In this document: positions 26,290-35,768 of the stretch, one piece after another | How the letters are laid out: each line of letters begins with the position of its first letter | Position numbering within the stretch: position 1 is the stretch's first letter | Source: Marinimicrobium sp038419845 | Lineage (GTDB): Bacteria > Pseudomonadota > Gammaproteobacteria > Pseudomonadales > Cellvibrionaceae | Assembly (NCBI RefSeq): GCF_038419845.1 | Contig: NZ_JBCAQT010000017.1 | Span: 42,406 to 106,405, forward strand | Reading direction: 5' to 3' | Length of the DNA: 64,000 nucleotides | The notes under the pieces: model-generated | Seen by the model: only the letters and a program-made list of their open reading frames with translations | Database searches by the model: none | Told to the model about the DNA's origin: nothing | Made by a program: the position numbers and the translations under genes

Positions 26290-28056
26290 TTGGCTTTGTT
26301 AACCCTTTTCTCCTCCTTTCGCGCCCGGCTGTTTCTGGGTGTGATGGCTTTGTTGCTTGGCGCCTCGGCCGGGGCGGCCTCTCCCAAAATAACAATTGAG
26401 GGCGGTGGTGATCGCTTGCGCGACAATGTCCGCAGCTTTATTGGTCTGGCCGACGAGCCCTGCGAGACGCCCCTGTGGCGCCTGCGGGCGCGCATGCGTG
26501 AACTGGACCGGCAGATCACGTCGGCCGGTGAGGCGCTGGGCTTCTACCACCTGGAATTCTCCCGGGAGCTGAGCCGCGCCGAGGAGTGCTGGTCGCTCAG
26601 TATTTCCCTGACGCCGGGCGAACCGGTGCGTCTGGATCAGGTGCGGATCGACATTCGCGGTGAAGGCGCCGGGGATTCGGGGTTTGAGAGCCTGAAAAAC
26701 CAGCAGGGCATGCGTCAGGGTGACCGCCTGGATCACGGGCAGTACGAGTCCTTCAAAAGCCGCTTTGGCCCGCTGGCGTCCTCGCGCGGGTATTTCGAGG
26801 GACGCTTTGAGCGCTCGCGGGTGGTGGTCGACCGGGAAAAGAACACGGCCGATGTGGAGGTGATTTACGACACAGGTCCGCGCTACCACTTCGGCGAAAT
26901 CACCCTCAAGCACGATATCCTGCACGAGTCGCTGATCCGCCGCTATCTGAACTTCGAACCGGGTGAGCCCTACGACACCGACCGCCTGCTCGATCTCAAG
27001 AGTCGTTTCAACGCCAGCGACTACTTTCGCTCCGTGCGTGTGACGCCGCGGTTACAGCAGCTCAACGACCAGCGGGTGCCCGTGACCATTGAACTCGAAG
27101 GTCGCAACCGTCACAGTTATTCGGTGGGTGCGGGTTACGCCACCGACACCGGGCCGCGCCTGCTGCTGGGCTATGAGAACCGCTACCTGAACGGGCGCGG
27201 CCATTCGTTTCAGGCCGATGCCGAGATTTCCGAAGTGGGCACCAACGTTGAGGCGTCCTATCGCATCCCCATGAGCCGGCCCGCGCACGAGTATGTGCGC
27301 CTGTACACCGGTTTCAACCGGGAGCGCACCGACGACACCCGCAGTGACGTGACCACACTGGGTACCAGCTACACCCGCTCGGAGGAGGATAGTGACTGGC
27401 TGCAGACATACTCCCTCAACTACGAGCGGGAATTTTTCGTCGTGGGTGATGAGCCCGAACAGCGATCGGACTTGCTGATCCCGGCATTCAATCTCTCGCG
27501 CACCAAATCCGATAACAGCAACTACCCGCTCTCCGGCTGGAGCCTGCTCGGGCGGATTTCCGGCTCTCCGTCCAGCCTCGGGTCCGACACCAGCTTTGTG
27601 CAGTTGTACGGCCGCGGCAAGTATATCCAGGCGCTGGGCGCGGGGCGGGTGCTGCTGCGCCTGGAGGGCGGTGTGACCGAAGTGGACGAGTTCAATCGCC
27701 TGCCGGTTTCCCAGCGCTTCTTTGCCGGCGGTGACTCCAGCGTGCGTGGCTACGATTACAAGTCGCTGGGCCCGACGGTGATCAGCCCCGAGACCGGAGA
27801 GCCAGTGGTGGTCGGCGGTAACAACCTTCTGGCCACCAGTGTCGAATACGACTACCGCGTTCTGCCCAGCTGGGCGGTAGCGGCCTTCTACGATCAGGGC
27901 AACGCCTTTGATCATGCCGACTTTGACCTCAAGCGCAGTGTAGGCGTGGGGCTTCGCTGGATCTCACCCATCGGTCCGGTGCGGGTCGATGTGGCCAAAG
28001 CACTCGATGGTGACAGAGGCTGGAAATTGCACTTGAGCATGGGGCCGGATCTATGA
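26290..28056 (+). CDS. tamA: Translocation and assembly module outer-membrane protein TamA
   Basis: A 588-residue BamA-like protein of the Omp85 family. Signal peptide about 1-30 (ending ASAGAAS), three POTRA domains (about 32-270) and a 16-strand barrel (about 285-588). The barrel includes the conserved loop motif RFFAGGDSSVRGYDYKSLGP, with the VRGY lid-lock Arg. The only suitable in-frame start is TTG at 26290; an ATG at 26344 would remove half the signal peptide. Works with TamB to insert or transport outer-membrane components. The stop overlaps the tamB start (ATGA). Confidence 0.92.
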   Translation: MALLTLFSSFRARLFLGVMALLLGASAGAASPKITIEGGGDRLRDNVRSFIGLADEPCETPLWRLRARMRELDRQITSAGEALGFYHLEFSRELSRAEECWSLSISLTPGEPVRLDQVRIDIRGEGAGDSGFESLKNQQGMRQGDRLDHGQYESFKSRFGPLASSRGYFEGRFERSRVVVDREKNTADVEVIYDTGPRYHFGEITLKHDILHESLIRRYLNFEPGEPYDTDRLLDLKSRFNASDYFRSVRVTPRLQQLNDQRVPVTIELEGRNRHSYSVGAGYATDTGPRLLLGYENRYLNGRGHSFQADAEISEVGTNVEASYRIPMSRPAHEYVRLYTGFNRERTDDTRSDVTTLGTSYTRSEEDSDWLQTYSLNYEREFFVVGDEPEQRSDLLIPAFNLSRTKSDNSNYPLSGWSLLGRISGSPSSLGSDTSFVQLYGRGKYIQALGAGRVLLRLEGGVTEVDEFNRLPVSQRFFAGGDSSVRGYDYKSLGPTVISPETGEPVVVGGNNLLATSVEYDYRVLPSWAVAAFYDQGNAFDHADFDLKRSVGVGLRWISPIGPVRVDVAKALDGDRGWKLHLSMGPDL

Positions 28057-31000
28057 TGCGTCGAGTGCTCAAGTGGCTGCGCTGGGCGTTGTACAGCGTA
28101 CTGTCAGTGATCATCCTGGTTCTGGCGATCGTCACCGCCATTGTGGCCACCGAGCCGGGCAGCCGCTTCGCCGTTCAGCAGGCGGCCAGTCGATTGCCCG
28201 TTGAGGTGGGTGAGGTTCGCGGCAATCTGATCACCGGGCTCGATGTCGATCACGTCGAGTATCAGCTCGAGGAGCAATCTTACCGGGTGGAGGATCTGTC
28301 CTTTCGCTGGCAGCCCCTGGCGCTGCTCTACAATACCGTCTCGGTGCAGTCGCTCAGCGCCAGTTCAGTGATTCTGAAGCTTCCCCCTCCGGTCGACGAG
28401 CCCGAGCCGGCTGAACCGGAACCCCCGCAATGGCCCAGTCTGGCTCTACCGGTCCGAGTCGAACTGGGCGGTGTGGATCTGCGCGATATCCGCATTCATC
28501 AGGGAGAGACGGAAACCCGGCTGCACGGTATCAGCGGAACCCTGAGCCTGGGGGCCTTCAGTTTGCGAGTCTGGGACCTGGCCGTGGTGGGCCCGGACTA
28601 TGAGCTGGGCTTGAATGGCCGCGCCGGGCTGCGCTACCCCTACGGCGCCAACCTGCGGCTGCGCTGGCGCTATACCCTCCCGGACATGGGTGGGCAACCG
28701 ATGACTTTCCGCGGCGACGCCGAGGTCAATGGCGACTTGACCAGCGTCACCGCCTCCCACCGGCTCAGAGCGCCCGCCACCATTGAAAGCGAGCTGCGCT
28801 TCTGGCCCAACCTGAATGATCTGGACGGAAGCCCCAAACTGGTCATGGATAGCAGCTGGCCCGAACAGCTGCTGCCGCCCGCGCTGTTTCCGGAGGCGCT
28901 GCCCACGGTCGAAACCGGCGGGCGCATCCAGCTGGAGGGCTGGCTGGATGACTACCTGGTTCAGCTATCCGGCAATGTGAGGGCCGAGGGTGTGCCGCCC
29001 CTGGACCTCGACCTCAAAGGGCAGGGCAACCTGGAGCAGCTGGATCTGGAGTCTCTCGAGGTGAACCTGCCGGAGGGGTCGCTGACCAGCCGGGGGCAGG
29101 TTCAGTGGGCACCGGCGGTGCAGTGGGACCTGTCACTGGCACTGGATGAGCTCAACCCCGCCTCTCTTCCTCTCCCGGCGCTGGCCGAGTGGCCGGGCTT
29201 CGTCAATGGGCGACTGAGCACCCGGGGAGCACTGGAGGCGGCCGGTCTGCGCGCCTCGGTCGACGGTATCGCGCTGGAGGGACGGGTGCGTGAAATGGCC
29301 ATCGCGGCCGGCGGAAATCTGACCTACAGCCAGGAGCGCATCGAGTCGCGCAATCTGGTCTTCGCGCTCGGGGCCAACCAGGTGATCCTGAGCGGGTCCA
29401 TGGCCGAAGAGTTCGATATCAACGCCTACGTGAGCGCGCCCATACTCGACCAGCTCGATCCCTCCCTGGCCGGTGAGCTGACCCTCGATGCGCAGCTGCA
29501 GGGCAGTGTCGCCAGGCCCCGTGGCCGCGTCCATCTGGAGGGCAGCGATCTGAAATGGCAGGACTACAGTGTGGGGCAGATTGCCCTGGATCTGGAGCGC
29601 GACGAAAGCAACGACTATCGTCTTGATCTGACCTCCGGGCCCTGGGATCTGGCGGGCCAGACCCTGGACGAGGCCCTGATCTCCGCCAGCGGCAGTCTGG
29701 AGCAGCACGAGCTGTCGGCGCAGATCAACACCGATGCCTGGGGTGATTTGGGCTGGACCCTGAGCGGCGGCTATGTGGACGCGGTCTGGAGCGGTGAGCT
29801 GAGCGACCTGATCCTGCAGCCAAACGACCCTCTGCTGTGGAAACAGCAGAACAGCGCACCGCTGACCCTGAGCGCCGATGAAATCAGCCTCGCGACCCTA
29901 TGCCTCACCCCCCAGTCCCGCTGGGCCTATCAGGGCATCCAGAACCTGCGGGATGAGGACGAGAGCCAGAGTGGAGACGAGGCTGCCAAAGAAGCCGAAC
30001 CGAGCCAGAACCGCCAGGATGGCGGCTGGGATCCCCGGGAAGCGCTGGCGCAGGTCGCCTGGATGAACGAGGGGCTGATCTGCCTGCAGGGGCAGTGGCA
30101 GGCCGAGGCGGGAAGCAGCGCCCAGGCGAGCATCAAGGGCCTGCCCCTGCGCCTGGCCCGGCGCTGGGTGAAACAGAATGTGGATCTGAAAGGCACACTG
30201 GAAGGCGAAGCGAGCTTTACCCAGACCGCTCAGGAGGGCCCCCGGGCGCACCTGCGTCTGGATACCCGCGACGGCGCGGTCGAATACCAGTTCGATGAAG
30301 AGGACACCGAGCGCTACGCCTGGGACAGCACCCACCTGGAGGCCAACTGGCAGCCCGACCAGATCAGCGGTGAAATGAACACCAACTGGGGCGAGTTTGG
30401 CCAGGCCAGCGCCACCTTCGGGCTGGTGCCCCAGAGCGGCGAACTGGAAGGCCGGATACAGGCCAACTTCGGCCGACTCGATCCCCTGGAGGCCCTGATC
30501 CCGCGGCTTCACGAAGTCGGTGGGAAATTGAACGCGGATCTGAATCTGGCCGGCCGTCTGCAGCAGCCGGAGTTGCGCGGCACCATCGCCTTGCGTGAGG
30601 GCACTGCAAAACTGCCCGAACTGGGGCTGCACCTGGAGCAGTTGAGCCTGACGGCGGAGGCGACGGTGGACCGTCTGGACTTGAGTGGTGAAGTCACCTC
30701 GGGCGAGGGAAGGCTGGAACTGACCGGAGAGATCACCGACTTCTGGAGCGCCAACCGGCAAGTGCGTGCCAGCCTGGGCGGCAGCGACTTCCAGGCGATC
30801 AATACCCGCGAGCTAATGGTACTGGTCAGCCCGGATATGACGCTGGATCTCAATAGCGAACGCGTGCTGCTCGAGGGCGAAGCCCGCATTCCCAAAGCCC
30901 GCGCCAAGCTCAAAGAGCTGCCCGAGTCGGCCACTCAGGTGTCGGATGATGTCGTGATCAAGGACCCCGAGGGCGGCCGCGAAGCCGATGCGATGGGGCG

Positions 31001-31706
31001 GTCCCTGCGCATGGATTTGACCCTGGTGCTGGGCGACGATGTGCGTTTTGAGGGTTTTGGCCTGACCAGTCGCCTGTCCGGTCAACTGCAGGTCATCCAG
31101 AATCCCGAGCGGGGCCTGCTGACGGTCGGTGAAGTCGGGGTCGCCGAGGGGCGTTACAAAGCCTATGGACAGGATCTGGATATCGAGCGCGGCCGGCTGA
31201 TTTTTCAGGGGCCCTATGACAACCCCGGGCTGGATATCCGCGCGGTGCGCGAAACCGATGAGTACACCGCAGGCCTTGAGATCGAGGGCACCCTGCAGCG
31301 CCCGCGCAGTCGGGTGTTCTCCGAGCCGTCCCTGTCTGACAGTAACGCCATGGCCGTGCTGTTTACCGGCAAACCGCTCGGCGCCGGATCCTCCCAGGCC
31401 GATGCCTCCATGCTGGTGAACGCCATCGGCGGTCTGGGGCTGGAGCGCAGTGGCTTTATCACCGCTGAAATCGCCGATACCTTCAGCCTGGATGAGTTTC
31501 GTATCCAGACCGAAGACGATGTGACCGAAAGCTCCTTGCTCATCGGCAAATACATTACGCCCAAACTGTTGGTGCGCTACGTCGTCGGGTTGTTTGGTCA
31601 GGCTCCCACCATCGGCCTGCGCTATGAAATCACCGAGGAGCTCAGGCTGGAGGCCGAGTCCGGCATAAAGCAGAGCGTCGATCTGATTTATAAATTCGAG
31701 CGCTGA
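28053..31706 (+). CDS. tamB: Translocation and assembly module inner-membrane protein TamB
   Basis: A 1217-residue protein with one N-terminal membrane anchor (about 10-32) and a very long beta-rich periplasmic body. The C-terminal DUF490/TamB domain (about 870-1217) has RGRLIFQGPYDNPGLDIRAVRET, VLFTGKPLG and LLVRYVVGLFGQAP. TamB proteins bridge the periplasm and are linked to lipid transport and outer-membrane protein assembly. Size is close to E. coli TamB (1259). Translationally coupled to tamA by a four-base overlap. Confidence 0.93.
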   Translation: MMRRVLKWLRWALYSVLSVIILVLAIVTAIVATEPGSRFAVQQAASRLPVEVGEVRGNLITGLDVDHVEYQLEEQSYRVEDLSFRWQPLALLYNTVSVQSLSASSVILKLPPPVDEPEPAEPEPPQWPSLALPVRVELGGVDLRDIRIHQGETETRLHGISGTLSLGAFSLRVWDLAVVGPDYELGLNGRAGLRYPYGANLRLRWRYTLPDMGGQPMTFRGDAEVNGDLTSVTASHRLRAPATIESELRFWPNLNDLDGSPKLVMDSSWPEQLLPPALFPEALPTVETGGRIQLEGWLDDYLVQLSGNVRAEGVPPLDLDLKGQGNLEQLDLESLEVNLPEGSLTSRGQVQWAPAVQWDLSLALDELNPASLPLPALAEWPGFVNGRLSTRGALEAAGLRASVDGIALEGRVREMAIAAGGNLTYSQERIESRNLVFALGANQVILSGSMAEEFDINAYVSAPILDQLDPSLAGELTLDAQLQGSVARPRGRVHLEGSDLKWQDYSVGQIALDLERDESNDYRLDLTSGPWDLAGQTLDEALISASGSLEQHELSAQINTDAWGDLGWTLSGGYVDAVWSGELSDLILQPNDPLLWKQQNSAPLTLSADEISLATLCLTPQSRWAYQGIQNLRDEDESQSGDEAAKEAEPSQNRQDGGWDPREALAQVAWMNEGLICLQGQWQAEAGSSAQASIKGLPLRLARRWVKQNVDLKGTLEGEASFTQTAQEGPRAHLRLDTRDGAVEYQFDEEDTERYAWDSTHLEANWQPDQISGEMNTNWGEFGQASATFGLVPQSGELEGRIQANFGRLDPLEALIPRLHEVGGKLNADLNLAGRLQQPELRGTIALREGTAKLPELGLHLEQLSLTAEATVDRLDLSGEVTSGEGRLELTGEITDFWSANRQVRASLGGSDFQAINTRELMVLVSPDMTLDLNSERVLLEGEARIPKARAKLKELPESATQVSDDVVIKDPEGGREADAMGRSLRMDLTLVLGDDVRFEGFGLTSRLSGQLQVIQNPERGLLTVGEVGVAEGRYKAYGQDLDIERGRLIFQGPYDNPGLDIRAVRETDEYTAGLEIEGTLQRPRSRVFSEPSLSDSNAMAVLFTGKPLGAGSSQADASMLVNAIGGLGLERSGFITAEIADTFSLDEFRIQTEDDVTESSLLIGKYITPKLLVRYVVGLFGQAPTIGLRYEITEELRLEAESGIKQSVDLIYKFER

Positions 31707-31711
31707 GCCCG

Positions 31712-31737
31712 GCGTCGCTCGTTACTCGGAGCGACGC
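31712..31737. terminator. Hairpin between tamB and the GGDEF/EAL gene
   Basis: A 9-bp perfect stem GCGTCGCTC/GAGCGACGC with an eight-base loop. It covers the 15-bp gap and the last codons of the convergent gene. It has no T-tract on either strand, so its strength as a terminator is uncertain. Confidence 0.4.
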
Positions 31738-34712
31738 AGAAAGGCCTCGGTATCGCGGGCATTGAGCGGGCGGGAAAAGTAATAGCCCTGAATATCGTGG
31801 CAGCCGAGCGTGCGCAAAAACTCCCGCTGCTCGAGTGTTTCCACCCCCTCGGCCACACTGCGCAGCCCCAGACTCTGCGCCAGTGTCACGATCGTGCTGA
31901 CAATGACCCGGTCGTCACCGTGGGTGTCCAGGTCACTGACAAAGGATTTATCGATCTTCAGCTTGCTGATCTTGAACCGCTTGAGATAGCTCAGTGACGA
32001 ATAGCCGGTGCCGAAGTCATCAATCGACAGGGTGACCCCGGCGGCATGCAGGCGGTTGATCATGGTCACCGCCCGTTCCGGGTCGTCCATGGTCATGCTC
32101 TCGGTCAGCTCCAGCTCCAGGTACTCGGCCGGCAGCCGGGTCTCTTCCAGAACGCTCAGAATCAGGTCGGGCAGACTCGGTTGCCGGAATTGGGCGGCGG
32201 AGAGGTTGATCGACATTTTGGGCGGGGCAATGCCCACCTCAATCCACTGGCACAATTGCGCGACCGCCTCGCGCAGCACCCATTCGCCAATGGGCACAAT
32301 CAGGCCGCTGCTTTCGGCTATGGGGATGAACTCGGCGGGTGAAATCGTTCCCAGCGTCGGGTGATACCAGCGCAGCAGCGCCTCAACACCCACAGTCGCG
32401 CCGCTGTCCAGTTCCTGTTGGGGCTGATAGTGCAGCTCAAACTGATCCTCCGCTATGGCCTGGCGCATGGCGCTTTCCAATTGCATCAGGCGCACGTAAT
32501 GCGTCTGCAGCTCCGGCGTGAAAAAGCTGTAGGTATTGCGTCCCTTCTGCTTGGAGCGGTACATGGCGATGTCGGCATTGGTGTACAACTCATTGAGCGA
32601 GTCGCCGTCATCGGGGTAGAGGGCAATACCCACCGAGCTGCTGACCGACAGGTCGTAGCCATCCACTTTGAATGGGCGGATCAACAGGTCGAGTATTTTC
32701 TGCGCGGCATGCGCGGCGCCGCTGGCATCGGTATCGGGCAGCAGCAGAATAAATTCATCCCCTCCCTGCCGGGCAAAGGTATCTTCCTGGCGCACCATGG
32801 CACCCACGCGCTGGGAGAAAGCCAACAGCAGCCGATCGCCCGCTTTGTGGCCCAGGGAATCGTTGATGTTTTTAAAGTTGTCCAGGTCCAGGAACAGCAG
32901 TGCCGCGTTTTTGCTGCCTCTCTGCGCCAGCTTCAGGGCGAAAGCGGCGCGCTCCTCCAGCAACGAGCGGTTGGGCAGGTTGGTGAGCGGGTCATAGTAG
33001 GCCAGGCGGTGGATTTCCTTCTGGTCTTCCTTGAGCTGGCTGATGTCACTGATGATGCCGATGTAGTGGCTCACTTCGCCCTTGTCATTCCTGATCTGGC
33101 TGATGCTCAGCCACTGGGGATAGATCTGACCATCCTTGCTCTTGTTCCAGACTTCCCCCTGCCAGAACCCCTTGAGATTCAGGGCTTTCCACATGCCTTT
33201 GTAAAAGTTCGCATCGTGCCGGCCTGAGGCAAGGATGCTGGGCTTCTCTCCCAGCACTTCTTCTTCGGAGTAGCCGGTAATGCGCGTAAACGCGGCGTTG
33301 GTCATGAGAATACGCTGATCGGGGTCGGTGACAATGAATCCTTCGCTGCCGCGCTCGAACACTTGGGCAGATAGGGCGAGCTTCTCTTCGGTTTCCACTT
33401 CCCGGCTGATGTCGATGTGGGTGCCGACCGTGACCCCCTGAAACTGCCCCTCTTCATTCCACAGCGACTGCCCGCGGGAGAGTATCCACACCCAGTGTCC
33501 GTCCTTGTGCCTCATGCGAAAGCGGTTCTCGTACATGCCCTCGGCGCCGTCGGTCAGGTACCGGGCGAAGATGTCGACGGCCTGTTCCCGGTCGTCGGGG
33601 TGGATCAGGTCGGTCCAGGTCTCTTTGAGGTTGGCCGTTCCGGACATGTGGTAGTCACTTTGCTGGCGACCGAGCATGGAGAAATACTCCGGGCTGCACT
33701 GGAGAAAATCCTGCTCGTGAAAATACTCCCAGGCGCCGGTATTTGAGGCGGCGATCAGCGTGCGGTAGCGGTCGACGTTGGTGTTGGCCGCCTCGGTTCG
33801 CTCCTGCACCTGTCGCTCCAGGTGGCGCTTATGCCAGCGCAGCTCCAGCAGGGCCTTGACCAGGTAGGCCAGTACCAACGCAAAGACAGTCGCGAAGGCG
33901 ATGGCGCCAATCAGCCAGGAGCCGGAATGCCAGCCCCGGGGCTGTGACAGGGACAGCGTCCAGCGGCCGTTGGGTATGGCGATGGTCTGCTCGACCGGTT
34001 CTCTCTGCGGCCCGGTCACGTTGCGGGCGATGATCTGTCGCTCGCCGGAAACGGGGTGTGTGCGCCAGAGTTGGTACTGGTAGCCCATGGCCTCAAGCTC
34101 TGCCAGTCGCCCGGCCTGCAAGACCGACGCCAGAGGCATGGTGGCGTTGGCAAACCCCCAAAAATGCCGGCCGCCCTGCTCATCGGTCACAAAAACCGGG
34201 TAGCGTCCGACCAGAGCAGAGCCTCCCTGCACAAGGCTTAAGGGGCCGGCAACGGTCAGTTTCCCCGACTCGCGTGCCCTACGGCTCTCGGGGCCCTGGG
34301 TTTCATCCGCCAGTTGGTCGAAACCGATGGCGGACTCGTTGCCCTGCATGGGCACGATCCAGGTAATGACGCCATCGGGAGAGAGTGACAGGGAGGAAAC
34401 TTCCGGGTAGAGCGACAAGAGGTCCCGGGCGACGAGATCAAAGTGCTGGCCCACATCGGGGCTGATACGGGCATAGGCGCCGAGGGCCATGACCGATGAG
34501 AAAGAGTAACGAAGGTGGGTCTGAAGAATGCTGGCGTGGTTGGCCGCATGAGCGGCCGCCTGCAGCCGCTGCTCCTGCGCCCGCGACTCCCGCTCCTCGA
34601 CGATCCATGCACTGGCCAGCAGGGCGATCAACGCAAAGCTGGCGAAGGCGGCGAGCCAGAAGGTCATTCTGGGTCGCTGATCGGAGTGGGGGCTAGTCAT
34701 AAACAGGCGCAT
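31722..34712 (-). CDS. CHASE-type, PAS, GGDEF and EAL membrane signalling protein (c-di-GMP)
   Basis: A 996-residue protein. An N-terminal helix (about 17-38) and a second at about 275-298 bracket an extracytoplasmic sensor (CHASE1-like, containing PDGVITWIVPMQGNESAIGFD). Two PAS/PAC units follow (about 325-450 and 455-580). The diguanylate cyclase domain (about 590-745) has an intact active site RQGGDEF. The EAL phosphodiesterase domain (about 760-996) has VEALLRW, the metal-binding DDFGTGYSSL and the late Glu in AEGVET. Both catalytic motifs look complete, so it may make and degrade c-di-GMP in response to a periplasmic signal. Two PilZ proteins at 47.5-48.3 kb are possible c-di-GMP targets. 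Confidence 0.92.
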   Translation of the reverse strand: MRLFMTSPHSDQRPRMTFWLAAFASFALIALLASAWIVEERESRAQEQRLQAAAHAANHASILQTHLRYSFSSVMALGAYARISPDVGQHFDLVARDLLSLYPEVSSLSLSPDGVITWIVPMQGNESAIGFDQLADETQGPESRRARESGKLTVAGPLSLVQGGSALVGRYPVFVTDEQGGRHFWGFANATMPLASVLQAGRLAELEAMGYQYQLWRTHPVSGERQIIARNVTGPQREPVEQTIAIPNGRWTLSLSQPRGWHSGSWLIGAIAFATVFALVLAYLVKALLELRWHKRHLERQVQERTEAANTNVDRYRTLIAASNTGAWEYFHEQDFLQCSPEYFSMLGRQQSDYHMSGTANLKETWTDLIHPDDREQAVDIFARYLTDGAEGMYENRFRMRHKDGHWVWILSRGQSLWNEEGQFQGVTVGTHIDISREVETEEKLALSAQVFERGSEGFIVTDPDQRILMTNAAFTRITGYSEEEVLGEKPSILASGRHDANFYKGMWKALNLKGFWQGEVWNKSKDGQIYPQWLSISQIRNDKGEVSHYIGIISDISQLKEDQKEIHRLAYYDPLTNLPNRSLLEERAAFALKLAQRGSKNAALLFLDLDNFKNINDSLGHKAGDRLLLAFSQRVGAMVRQEDTFARQGGDEFILLLPDTDASGAAHAAQKILDLLIRPFKVDGYDLSVSSSVGIALYPDDGDSLNELYTNADIAMYRSKQKGRNTYSFFTPELQTHYVRLMQLESAMRQAIAEDQFELHYQPQQELDSGATVGVEALLRWYHPTLGTISPAEFIPIAESSGLIVPIGEWVLREAVAQLCQWIEVGIAPPKMSINLSAAQFRQPSLPDLILSVLEETRLPAEYLELELTESMTMDDPERAVTMINRLHAAGVTLSIDDFGTGYSSLSYLKRFKISKLKIDKSFVSDLDTHGDDRVIVSTIVTLAQSLGLRSVAEGVETLEQREFLRTLGCHDIQGYYFSRPLNARDTEAFLRRSE

Positions 34713-34877
34713 TTACCTTTTGGTCCGCCAGGCCGTGGGGGCTCAAAACGTCTGGCTCATTAAACACGGAGTATAGCCGGTTCCCCGGATGATTTACCAA
34801 CAACCGGGCGCGGACAACCGGCGGTGCCCGGCTCTGGTACCATTGTCCCTCTTTGCCGGCCACGCAGGAGCCATTCG

Positions 34878-35672
34878 ATGACAGAAACTTTGATTGATAT
34901 TGGTGCAAACCTGACCAGCCCGCGGTTTCACAAGGATCTCGATGCGGCACTGACGCGAGCGAAAGATGCGGGAGTCGACACCATCCTGGTCACGGGCACG
35001 TCGCTGTCGGGCAGTCGGGAGGGCCTGGCGTTGGCTCGGGACTATCCCGGTTTTTTATATGCCACCGCGGGGGTGCATCCGCACGACGCCAAAACCTGGG
35101 ACGACTCGGCGGTGGAGGCTCTGGCCGGGCTGGCCCGGTCGCCCGAAGTGGTGGCACTGGGTGAGTGCGGGCTGGACTTTAACCGGGACTTTTCCCCGCG
35201 CGATGCGCAGCTCCACTGCTTTGAGGCCCAGCTGTCGCTGGCCGCCGAACTGGGCAAGCCGGTGTTCTTGCACCAGCGCGATGCCCACGAGGCCTTTATG
35301 CCCATTCTGCGACGCTATCGTGATCGCTTGCCCGGCGCCGTTGTCCACTGTTTTACCGGCAGTGGGGAGGAGCTGGACGATTATCTGGCGCTGGATTGTC
35401 ACATCGGTATCACCGGCTGGCTGTGCGATGAGCGTCGCGGTGGCGAGCTGCGCGAACTGGTGAGCCGGATTCCCGCCGAGCGGCTGATGATCGAAACCGA
35501 TGCGCCCTATCTGACCCCGCGCAATCTCGACCAGAAGCCCAAAGGCAATCGCAATGAGCCGGCGCTGCTGCCCTGGGTGTTGCAAGCGCTGGCGGAGTGT
35601 CGGGGGGAAGAGCAGGAGATGTTGGCTCGGGCGGTGACAGATACCACGCGCCGATTTTTCAATCTGTCGTAA
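34878..35672 (+). CDS. tatD: TatD-family metal-dependent deoxyribonuclease
   Basis: A 264-residue protein from the ATG at 34878, which has an AGGAG site; an upstream in-frame start at 34824 adds an unrelated leader. TatD signatures are TLIDIGANL (here Gly-Ala-Asn replaces the YchF-type HxH), TAGVHPHDA, LGECGLDF, FLHQRDAHE, VVHCFTGS and ETDAPYLTP. These provide the metal ligands. E. coli TatD, with the same IGANLTS start, has 3'-5' exonuclease activity and a role in oxidative DNA damage repair. The gene is followed by a bidirectional terminator. Confidence 0.92.
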   Translation: MTETLIDIGANLTSPRFHKDLDAALTRAKDAGVDTILVTGTSLSGSREGLALARDYPGFLYATAGVHPHDAKTWDDSAVEALAGLARSPEVVALGECGLDFNRDFSPRDAQLHCFEAQLSLAAELGKPVFLHQRDAHEAFMPILRRYRDRLPGAVVHCFTGSGEELDDYLALDCHIGITGWLCDERRGGELRELVSRIPAERLMIETDAPYLTPRNLDQKPKGNRNEPALLPWVLQALAECRGEEQEMLARAVTDTTRRFFNLS

Positions 35673-35693
35673 GGGCGCCGCTTAATGGTGCTC

Positions 35694-35738
35694 ACAAAAA
35701 AACGCCGCTGACGTTTGCACGTTCAGCGGCGTTTTTTT
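35694..35738. terminator. Bidirectional rho-independent terminator (tatD and GH28)
   Basis: An AACGCCGCTGA/TCAGCGGCGTT stem flanked by A-runs on the left and T-runs on the right. It can therefore stop transcription from both convergent genes. It lies 21 bp after tatD and 30 bp from the GH28 stop. Confidence 0.92.
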
Positions 35739-35768
35739 GATCAGAGGAATTCTCTAATCCACGTTGGT